Shown: piece by piece, positions 53,037-59,777 of the stretch
Layout of the letters: the number at the start of each line of letters is the position of its first letter
Numbering within the stretch: position 1 is the stretch's first letter
DNA from: JAZKDW01 sp040387375
Lineage (GTDB): Bacteria > Pseudomonadota > Gammaproteobacteria > Burkholderiales > Burkholderiaceae_D
Assembly: GCA_040387375.1 (NCBI GenBank)
Contig: JAZKDW010000043.1
Span: forward strand, 41,013 to 105,012
DNA: 64,000 bases
Reading direction: 5' to 3'
Notes under the pieces: model-generated
Database searches by the model: none
Seen by the model: the letters and a program-made list of their open reading frames with translations, nothing else
What the model was told of the DNA's origin: nothing
Made by a program: the position numbers and the translations under genes

Positions 53037-53195
53037 AGCGTTTGGACAAATGCTTGCATGATGGGTCAGGCGGCCGATGTAACCAATTGTCCAGCCTCAA
53101 TCCGACGCCGCATCGCATGCCTAATATTGGAAGTGCAGCACAGCCCACACAATAATTTCCTGTGTCAAGAGCCTATTTCAATCCAGGAGGTCTCA

Positions 53196-53942
53196 ATGAA
53201 AATTGCAAATTTCTCCAGAATAGCGGCAACGATCGTTCTGTCGTTCGCTTCGATCTCATCACACGCCTTTGTGTTCACCAACACGGGCACGACTGCCGGC
53301 AATCCCGCCTCCCCTGTATTTACGGTGCAAATCAGCCTGGCAGATATTGGGCAATCATTCACCGTTAATTATGCAGGGAGTGGCGCTTCGTCGGCCCTGG
53401 CAGCCACCAGTGTCTACACTGTCAACTCGCTTTCGCCTGGTCTGCTGAATTTGTCTCAGACGCTGACAAATCAGACCAGCGCCGCGCTGCAAGCGGCAAT
53501 CGTCAGTTACGGATTCAGTGTGATTCCGAATGCCACGGACCTCACTCTGCTGAATACGCCGGCAATATTTACCTCGGCATTCGTGAACCCTGCCCCACTC
53601 CAGGCTTTCCCCGGCGGCTTTCAACAGATTGATATTTGCGGCGCTCCGGCGGGAGTGACCAGTTGCGAGGGTGGCCCCATCGGTTCCGGGCTGCAGTCCG
53701 GCAATCAGAGCGATACGATCAATCTTTTGATAGCGGGTGCCTTTTCGCCTGCGCTCGGCGCCTTGCCGTCTGTCACGCTGGATGCTTTTCCGATCCGGTT
53801 CGCGACCTCATTCGGCACGTTCGAGCTTGCCGGTACGCCGGTTGCCCGGGTTCCGGAGACTGCGTCAGGCGCGCTGCTGGGAATCGGGATGCTGGGTCTG
53901 GCTCTTGGACGGCGGCGCCGCGCCAAATCGGCGTCGATCTGA
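53196..53942 (+). CDS. PEP-CTERM sorted exported protein
   Basis: AGGAGG lies five bases before ATG 53196, giving 248 aa. A signal peptide (IVLSFASISSHAF) is followed by a Ser/Thr/Ala-rich beta domain. The C terminus is VPETASGALLGIGMLGLALGRRRRAK: a VPE motif, one hydrophobic segment and an Arg cluster. That is the PEP-CTERM sorting signal cut by exosortase. No exosortase gene is in this window. The protein is probably an exopolysaccharide-associated surface protein. It converges with tupA. Confidence 0.85.
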   Translation: MKIANFSRIAATIVLSFASISSHAFVFTNTGTTAGNPASPVFTVQISLADIGQSFTVNYAGSGASSALAATSVYTVNSLSPGLLNLSQTLTNQTSAALQAAIVSYGFSVIPNATDLTLLNTPAIFTSAFVNPAPLQAFPGGFQQIDICGAPAGVTSCEGGPIGSGLQSGNQSDTINLLIAGAFSPALGALPSVTLDAFPIRFATSFGTFELAGTPVARVPETASGALLGIGMLGLALGRRRRAKSASI

Positions 53943-53943
53943 G

Positions 53944-54780
53944 TTAACGCCCCACATTCGCGGCCGGAAAAAACAGCTGCTGCCCATCGACCCGGAACGC
54001 AGCGATTTTTTTCTGCCCTTCATCCGACGTGATCCATTCAATCAACTGCATCGCACCCTTGTAGTTGATGTCCTTGTATTTGCCCGGATTGACCGCAATG
54101 ATCCCGTATGGATTGAACATTTTCGGATCGCCTTCCACCTCGACCGCCAGACCGGTTTTACTCCGGTAGGCGCCGTAGGTCGCCCGGTCCGTCAGCGTAT
54201 AGGCGCGCAATTCCGCCGCCATCGTCAGCACTTCCGCCATGCCCGTGCCGGCCGACACATAGGCACTGCCGGACGGCGTGATGCCGGCCTGTTTCCAGTA
54301 TGTTTTTTCCATCTGGTCGGTGCCCGAGTTATCGCCGCGCGAAATGAATTTTCCGTTGCTGCCGGCGATTTTTTTAAACGCCGCAATCACATCCTTGCCG
54401 CCCTTGATGCCGGCCGGATCATTGGCCGGGCCGACAATGACGAAGTCGTTGTACATGACGTCGCGCCGGTTGACACCGTGACCGTCGGCGACGAATTTAT
54501 CCTCGGACGGACGAGCATGTACCAGCGTCACGTCGACATCGCCATTCCTGGCCAGCTCCAGCGCCTTGCCGGTACCGACCGAAATGACCTGCACCCTGAT
54601 CTTTGTTTTCGCTTCGAATGCCGGCAACAGATAGGTCAGCAGGCCGGAATTGTCTGTGCTGGTGGTGGTCGACAGCTTGAGCACTTGCTGCGCAAAAACC
54701 GGCGCGGTGAGGGCAAGGCTGCAGATCAGCGCGGCAGTCAGCCTGGGGGCGATTCGTTGTAACATGTTTGTCCATTTCAT
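53944..54780 (-). CDS. tupA: Tungstate-type ABC substrate-binding protein TupA
   Basis: The 278-aa protein has a signal peptide (LALTAPVFAQQ) and the TupA features KLSTTTSTDNSGLLTYLLPAFEAKTKIRVQVISVGTGKALELARNGDVDVTLVHARPSEDKFVADG. The TTTS and VHARP segments are typical ligand contacts for tungstate or related oxyanions. Some close relatives bind molybdate or phosphate. It is the last gene of a tupBCA-like operon downstream of fdhD. The ATG at 54780 lies 10 bases after the tupC stop. Confidence 0.85.
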   Translation of the reverse strand: MKWTNMLQRIAPRLTAALICSLALTAPVFAQQVLKLSTTTSTDNSGLLTYLLPAFEAKTKIRVQVISVGTGKALELARNGDVDVTLVHARPSEDKFVADGHGVNRRDVMYNDFVIVGPANDPAGIKGGKDVIAAFKKIAGSNGKFISRGDNSGTDQMEKTYWKQAGITPSGSAYVSAGTGMAEVLTMAAELRAYTLTDRATYGAYRSKTGLAVEVEGDPKMFNPYGIIAVNPGKYKDINYKGAMQLIEWITSDEGQKKIAAFRVDGQQLFFPAANVGR

Positions 54781-54790
54781 GTGCGTCAAG

Positions 54791-55444
54791 TTAACGATAC
54801 TCAAGATGCCCATCCCGCAATTTCAAACGCTGCACGCCTGGCAGCCCGATCAGATCGCGGTCATGGCAAGCCATCACCACGCTGCTGCCGCCGCTGACCA
54901 GGCCCGGTATCAATGCGATCACCTGTTCGCGCGCGGGACCGTCAAGGTTCGACGTCGGCTCATCCAGCAGCAGCAGTTTAGGCGACAGTATTCTGGCACG
55001 CGCCAGCGCAATGCGCTGCTTTTCACCGCCCGACAATACCGCTGGCCGGCTATCGCGCAGATGCATGACGCCGGCCCAGAGCATCGCCTCTTCAACGCGC
55101 TGGCTTATCTCGGCTTGCGCCATGCCGCGCGCCGCCAATCCATAACCGATGTTTTTGGCGACGCTGGTGGAAAACATCACCGGGTGCTGATGCACATAAA
55201 CGATCGCCGCACGCAAGGCCGCCGGATAAGGAGACAACCGCGCTTCCTGTCCAAGAAAGAACAGCGCCTGCGCCTGCGCCGGTTCCAGCCCGCTCAGGAT
55301 GCGCAGCAGCGTGCTCTTGCCGACGCCGTTGGCCCCGGTCAGCACGTAGGCGCTCGCCGTTTCTATCGTCAGCACGTCGATGTCGAACAGCAAACGTCCG
55401 GCAAACTGTTTTTGCAGGTGCTTGATGGACAGCAGCGTGCTCAT
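54791..55444 (-). CDS. tupC: ABC ATPase TupC
   Basis: The 217-aa ATPase has Walker A TGANGVGKSTLL, the signature LSGGEKQRIALARARI and Walker B LLLLDEPTSNLD. The H-loop is MACHDRDLIGL. It powers the TupB permease. Its ATG overlaps the tupB stop by four bases, showing coupled translation. There is no regulatory Mop domain, unlike ModC. Confidence 0.88.
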   Translation of the reverse strand: MSTLLSIKHLQKQFAGRLLFDIDVLTIETASAYVLTGANGVGKSTLLRILSGLEPAQAQALFFLGQEARLSPYPAALRAAIVYVHQHPVMFSTSVAKNIGYGLAARGMAQAEISQRVEEAMLWAGVMHLRDSRPAVLSGGEKQRIALARARILSPKLLLLDEPTSNLDGPAREQVIALIPGLVSGGSSVVMACHDRDLIGLPGVQRLKLRDGHLEYR

Positions 55445-56148
55445 TGCGGTCCCTTCACGGCATGGGCGTCGCCTTGCAGCAGCATCAATACCGCATTGAT
55501 CACCAGCGCAATCGTCACCAGCACAATGCCAAGCGCGATGCCCTGCGCGAACTCACCCTTGCTGGTTTCGAGCGCGATGGCGGTGGTGATGGTGCGGGTC
55601 TCGCCGGCGATATTCCCGCCTATCATCATCGCGCAGCCCACTTCCGAAATCACGCGGCCAAATCCATTGATCACCGCCGCCATCACGCCAAACCGCACTT
55701 CATGCAATACCGTCAGCATCACGCGCCAGCGCGAGGCGCCGAGCGTGATCGCGGTTTCGGCCAGGCGGCGGTCGGCGGCCTGCACCGCGGACAGGGTGAA
55801 GGCCAGCAGCACCGGCAATGCAATCACGACCTGACCGGCAACGATGCCGGTTTGCGAAAACAGCCACTGCAGGCTGCCCAGCGGTCCCTGGCGCGACAAC
55901 ATCATGTACAGCAACAAGCCGATCAGCACCGTCGGCAGCGACAGCGATACCTGGGCCAGCCAGATGACGATGCGCCGTCCCGGGAAAGAATGCATGGCGA
56001 TCGAATACCCGGCCAGAACGGCCAGCGGGGTCGCGATCAGCAATGCAATGCCGGTGGTCTTGAGCGACACCCAGATGATGGTCCACAAGGCGGCATCGCC
56101 GGAGAACAGCAGGGAGAAGGCAGCGTGGATGGCGTCGGTCAGAACCAT
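55441..56148 (-). CDS. tupB: ABC permease TupB
   Basis: The 235-aa inner-membrane protein has about five to six hydrophobic segments, including IIWVSLKTTGIALLIATPLAVLAGY and VSLSLPTVLIGLLLYMML. The EAA-like coupling loop is ETAITLGASRWRVMLTVLHEVRFGV. The pattern NGFGRVISEVGCAMMIGGNIAGETRTITTAIALETSKGE is typical of TupB. It precedes tupC and tupA. Confidence 0.88.
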   Translation of the reverse strand: MVLTDAIHAAFSLLFSGDAALWTIIWVSLKTTGIALLIATPLAVLAGYSIAMHSFPGRRIVIWLAQVSLSLPTVLIGLLLYMMLSRQGPLGSLQWLFSQTGIVAGQVVIALPVLLAFTLSAVQAADRRLAETAITLGASRWRVMLTVLHEVRFGVMAAVINGFGRVISEVGCAMMIGGNIAGETRTITTAIALETSKGEFAQGIALGIVLVTIALVINAVLMLLQGDAHAVKGPQ

Positions 56149-56229
56149 ATGGACACCGGAAAATCAGGGATTAAAAATGGGAAGCAGACAGGCGGACAGC
56201 GCCAGCACGGGAGCGAGGCAAGGCGTCGG

Positions 56230-57075
56230 TCAGGCAACCTTCAGCGCGCCATCAAGCAGTTGCGGTTCGAACAGCAGGCGCTCCTTGCCCGTCAACAGCA
56301 GGAAGTGCTTGCCGGTGCAGCGCGCCAGCAGCGACATGCCGAGACGCTCGGCTACCATGTGGCCCATCTGGGTCGTGCCCGAACGCGAGAGCAGGAACGG
56401 GATGCCCATCTGCGCGCCCTTGATCACCATTTCGGAAGTCAGCCTGCCGGTGGTATAAAACACCTTGTCGTCGCCGCGCATGTCGTCCAGCCACATGCGC
56501 CCGGCGATCGCATCCACCGCATTGTGGCGGCCGACGTCCTCGACGAAATAAATCAGTTCGCCCTCAGCCGAAAACAATGCGCAGCCATGCACCGAGCCGG
56601 CCTGCTTGTAAATCGACTGCTGGGTGCGGATGGTATCGACAATCCGGTACAGCACGGATTGCCTGAGCCGCGCATCGGGCGACAGCTTGATCGAATCGAC
56701 TTCATCCATCAGCCCGCCGAACACCGAACCCTGCCCGCAGCCTGTGGTGACGACACGCTTCGAGGTGCGCTCTTCGATGTTGGCGATGCCATTATGCGTT
56801 TTCACCGCTACCGCATCGACCGCCCAATCGACTTGCACCGAAGCGATATCCTCTATCGATTTTACCAGGCGCTGGTTGCGCAGATAACCGAGCGTCAGCG
56901 CTTCCGGCGCGCCGCCCAGCGTCATCAGCGTTACCAGCTCACGCTTGTCGACGTAGACCGTCAGCGGACGTTCGGCGGGAATCGCGATGGTCGACAGGCG
57001 GCCACGCTCATCCATTACCTCGACATCGTGTGTCAGGTGAATTGTTGCGCTGGATAAAACGGGAAGGAGCGGCAT
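56230..57075 (-). CDS. fdhD: Formate dehydrogenase sulfurtransferase FdhD
   Basis: The 281-aa protein matches FdhD: CGxG-type Cys C113 in VVTTGCGQGSVFGGLMDE, then SVHGCALFSAEGELIYFVEDVGRHNAVDAIAGRMW and VFYTTGRLTSEMVIKGAQMGIPFLLSRS. FdhD moves sulfur from the desulfurase IscS to the molybdenum or tungsten cofactor of formate dehydrogenase. E. coli FdhD has two Cys at this site; here only one is present. It lies between the formate dehydrogenase genes and tupBCA. Confidence 0.93.
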   Translation of the reverse strand: MPLLPVLSSATIHLTHDVEVMDERGRLSTIAIPAERPLTVYVDKRELVTLMTLGGAPEALTLGYLRNQRLVKSIEDIASVQVDWAVDAVAVKTHNGIANIEERTSKRVVTTGCGQGSVFGGLMDEVDSIKLSPDARLRQSVLYRIVDTIRTQQSIYKQAGSVHGCALFSAEGELIYFVEDVGRHNAVDAIAGRMWLDDMRGDDKVFYTTGRLTSEMVIKGAQMGIPFLLSRSGTTQMGHMVAERLGMSLLARCTGKHFLLLTGKERLLFEPQLLDGALKVA

Positions 57076-57167
57076 CTTGTCGAAGGCAGAATGATGAATA
57101 TGATTTGATTATAGCGGTACAGGGCGGATGTTTTGCCCTGCACGCCATGCGCCCGACCTACCTGCCA

Positions 57168-57665
57168 TTATTTTTTTGCTTCAGCCGGAGCCGGTGGTTT
57201 GCCCGCAGCCGGAACCGGCTGCGCATCAGCCACGCCGACCTTGGTTGCGGCCTGTGCAGCGACATACGGTCCGGGGTTCTGGCACGGCGGTATTGCCGCC
57301 GGCGCTGGTGCCGCCGCTACCGGTGCTGCGGCAGCCGGTGCTGCGGCAGCCGGTGCTGCGGCAGCCGGTGCTGCGGCAGCCGGTGCTGCGGCAGCCGGAG
57401 CGGCAGGAGCGGCAGGAGCAGCTGGCGCTGCGGCTGGCATACCTGCGGCCGCCGGACTCACCTGCGACCCTTTGGTCTTCTGGTAATGCGCGACCACCTT
57501 GTCCTGCGCAACGCACAACTGGTAAGCAGCGACCTTGTCGCTCCACCCAGCCTTGTCTTTCGCTTCGGCCGCCTTGGCTTGCGCCTCTTCGCTAGGCGGC
57601 GGCAATTTCGCGCCCGCAAGACCTGTGAGCGACATTCCGATCAATGCAATAAGCAATCTGTTCAT
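57168..57665 (-). CDS. Exported Ala/Pro-repeat protein of the formate dehydrogenase operon
   Basis: The 165-aa protein starts at ATG 57665 with AAGGAG upstream. A signal peptide (RLLIALIGMSLTGLAGA) is followed by EEAQAKAAEAKDKAGWSDKVAAYQLCVAQDKVVAHYQKT, which may be a small folded part with one Cys. A long Ala/Pro run follows (about residues 70-120), produced by tandem 15-bp repeats in the DNA. The end has PPCQNPGPYVAAQAATKVG. I do not recognise the family. It is likely periplasmic and cotranscribed with the enzyme. Confidence 0.75.
   Translation of the reverse strand: MNRLLIALIGMSLTGLAGAKLPPPSEEAQAKAAEAKDKAGWSDKVAAYQLCVAQDKVVAHYQKTKGSQVSPAAAGMPAAAPAAPAAPAAPAAAAPAAAAPAAAAPAAAAPAAAAPVAAAPAPAAIPPCQNPGPYVAAQAATKVGVADAQPVPAAGKPPAPAEAKK
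57321..57395. repeat. Five tandem copies of a 15-bp repeat
   Basis: CGGTGCTGCGGCAGC occurs five times without change from 57321 to 57395, followed by diverged copies to about 57420. It encodes the Ala-rich AAAAP-like run in the exported protein gene. It is prone to slippage in frame. Confidence 0.95.
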
Positions 57666-57677
57666 ACGCCCGTCTCC

Positions 57678-58874
57678 TTAAAGCGCTTTTACAGGCACGC
57701 CAATCTTGGCAGCACCCTCTTCGGTCCGGACGCGTGGCACACGTCCGTTGGCCACGTCGTCGTACCACAAGTCATGATGTTCCCGCGCCCAGGTGTCGTC
57801 GACATAACCGGTGCGCATTGCTGCATACGCGCCTTCCATGCCGATCGTGCCGATGTAGATGTGGGCGAACGACATGGCGGCAATCAACACCCCGCCGATC
57901 AGATGGATCACGTTGGCGATCTGCATGTTGCCGCGGGTGTACAGGATCCCTGGCACCAGCATGTCGAGCACCAGTCCCGATGCGCTCACGATCAGTCCGA
58001 GGAAAACGACACCGCCCCAGAACCAGAGTTTTTCACCGGCATTAAAGCGGCCGGCGCTGACATGTCCCTTGCCGCGCAATCCGCCCAGCCTGGAAAGCCA
58101 TTTCAGATCGGACGCTTCCGGCAAATTGTCTTTCACGTAAATGACGAAGAACACGACCAATGAAATCGTGAAGACTGGGCCGACGAAGTTATGAATATTC
58201 TTGCAGGCAAACGCCACCCAGCCAAACAGGGTGTGGCCGAACAAAGGCAGGATCACGTGCTTCCCGAACAGCATCAGAAGTCCGGAGAACGCCAGCAACA
58301 CGAAGGTGATGGCCACCGTCCAATGCGCCAGGCGTTCGACCGAGGTGAAACGTTCGATCAGGCGTCCGGTACGGCCTTCCTTCAGCTTGACCGGGCCGAA
58401 GATCAGGAACACCGCGGCGATGCCGACGACTGCCAGGATCAGCAGCCAGCCGCCAAGCATGGTCAGCGGTCCGTTGCGATACTGGCGCCATGCCTCACCC
58501 GCGGTCGTCGCGCGCGACTGGCCGAGGAATTGCTGCTTGGGCTGGATCAGCACACCCGATTCGAGCGCCGGCAGGCTGGAGTAGTTGTTGGTGCCTTCCT
58601 TGATGATGCGCCAGGTCGGCGACAGGTTGCCCGGCTGGTCGCGTGACCGCTCAGCCTGGTTCTGTTTCATGTTCAGGATGTCGCCCGACTGCACTACAGG
58701 AAGACCGGGCTTGGCTGCGGCAGGCATGGACGCCGCAGGCTGCGCCGCACTGACAGCAGCAGGCGCGGCGGCAGGCGCCGGCGTAATGACTCCCGAACTC
58801 TGTGCGATCGCTCCGCCGCCAATGGCGGCAAACAGCGACAAGCCCAATGCGAGATTGGCAAACCATTTGGTCAT
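57678..58874 (-). CDS. Formate dehydrogenase cytochrome b subunit
   Basis: The 398-aa protein has a signal-like N terminus, a Pro/Ala-rich periplasmic stretch of about 130 residues, and a cytochrome b556-type domain with four membrane segments. The motifs ERLAHWTVAITFVLLAFSGLLMLFGKH, FGWVAFACKNIHNFVGPVF and ANVIHLIGGVLIAAMSFAHIYIG carry the likely haem and quinone His residues. It anchors the enzyme and passes electrons to quinone. The N-terminal extension is longer than in FdnI of E. coli (about 217 aa in total). Confidence 0.9.
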   Translation of the reverse strand: MTKWFANLALGLSLFAAIGGGAIAQSSGVITPAPAAAPAAVSAAQPAASMPAAAKPGLPVVQSGDILNMKQNQAERSRDQPGNLSPTWRIIKEGTNNYSSLPALESGVLIQPKQQFLGQSRATTAGEAWRQYRNGPLTMLGGWLLILAVVGIAAVFLIFGPVKLKEGRTGRLIERFTSVERLAHWTVAITFVLLAFSGLLMLFGKHVILPLFGHTLFGWVAFACKNIHNFVGPVFTISLVVFFVIYVKDNLPEASDLKWLSRLGGLRGKGHVSAGRFNAGEKLWFWGGVVFLGLIVSASGLVLDMLVPGILYTRGNMQIANVIHLIGGVLIAAMSFAHIYIGTIGMEGAYAAMRTGYVDDTWAREHHDLWYDDVANGRVPRVRTEEGAAKIGVPVKAL

Positions 58875-58896
58875 GATGTGTCCCCTCGTTGAGCGA

Positions 58897-59121
58897 TCAG
58901 TTAACTTTTACGTACTCATCCTGGTATTTCGAACGGGTGCGCAACTGGGTTTCCCATGTTGTCTTGTCGCCGGGTGTCCAGCCTTTCACGACATGGGGAT
59001 TCTGCGCGCCCTGCCAAGGTTTGCCATCGGCCTTGTTATAGGCCGAGGACATGACTTGCGGCTTTTCGCTGCACGCGGCCAGCAACAGGGCCGCCGATGA
59101 AATCAGTATCAGGCGCTTCAT
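58897..59121 (-). CDS. Small lipoprotein of the formate dehydrogenase operon
   Basis: The 74-aa protein has a lipobox LLAACS at about residue 17 (MKRLILISSAALLLAACSEK). The mature part is short and polar, with PWQGAQNPHVVKGWTPGDKTTWETQLRTRSKYQDEY. Its ATG overlaps the stop of the Fe-S subunit gene by four bases, so it is co-translated. It is predicted to be membrane-anchored in the periplasm. A role in assembly or stability of the enzyme is plausible but not shown. Confidence 0.8.
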   Translation of the reverse strand: MKRLILISSAALLLAACSEKPQVMSSAYNKADGKPWQGAQNPHVVKGWTPGDKTTWETQLRTRSKYQDEYVKVN

Positions 59122-59747
59122 GATTTTTGCCCCACTGGTGGTTTGGCTTCCGGATTAGGCGCCAGGCCGTAGGCGGTGCCCCAGCCCCATACCTCGCCGC
59201 CCTTCCCGCGCCGCATCACGCGGTTGCGGAAGATATCGGCGATCGCATCGCCATCTCCACCGAGCAAGGCTTTGGTCGAACACATTTCCGCGCAGGCCGG
59301 CAGCTTGCCTTCCGCCAGGCGGTTGCGTCCGTATTTGTCGAACTCGGCTTTCGAACCGTCGGCTTCCGGACCACCGGCACAGAACGTGCACTTGTCCATC
59401 TTGCCGCGCAGGCCGAAAGCGCCATTGGACGGAAACTGCGGCGCGCCGAACGGGCAGGCATACGAGCAGTAACCGCAGCCGATGCAGATATCCTTGTCAT
59501 GCAACACCACACCTTCATCAGTGCGGTAGAAACAGTCGACCGGACAGACGGCCATGCAAGGTGCGTCGGAGCAGTGCATGCATGCCACGGACACCGATTT
59601 TTCCTGGCCGATCACGCCGTCGTTGACGGTCACGACACGCCGGCGGTTCACGCCCCACGGCACCTCATGCTCATTCTTGCAGGCGGTTACACAACCATTA
59701 CATTCGATACAACGCTCTGCATCGCAGATGAATTTCATTCTGGCCAT
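59118..59747 (-). CDS. Formate dehydrogenase iron-sulfur subunit
   Basis: The 209-aa protein has ferredoxin-type clusters: CDAERCIECNGCVTACKNEHEVPWG, CMHCSDAPCMAVCPVDC and CIGCGYCSYACPFG, plus a later CTFCAGGPEADG and CAEMC that complete a four-cluster pattern. It carries electrons from the catalytic subunit to the cytochrome b subunit. No Tat signal is present; it is expected to be exported with the Tat-bearing alpha subunit. GGAG lies about nine bases before the ATG. Confidence 0.92.
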   Translation of the reverse strand: MARMKFICDAERCIECNGCVTACKNEHEVPWGVNRRRVVTVNDGVIGQEKSVSVACMHCSDAPCMAVCPVDCFYRTDEGVVLHDKDICIGCGYCSYACPFGAPQFPSNGAFGLRGKMDKCTFCAGGPEADGSKAEFDKYGRNRLAEGKLPACAEMCSTKALLGGDGDAIADIFRNRVMRRGKGGEVWGWGTAYGLAPNPEAKPPVGQKS

Positions 59748-59777
59748 TTATCTTGTCTCCTCAGCGTTATACCAATA

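Noticed and set aside
55444..57057. Long plus-strand open frame opposite tupB and fdhD
   Set aside because: Same reason: antisense to well-supported genes, His/Gln/Arg-rich composition.
57321..57395. Tandem repeats considered as a CRISPR array
   Set aside because: Units are 15 bp without spacers and lie inside a coding frame.
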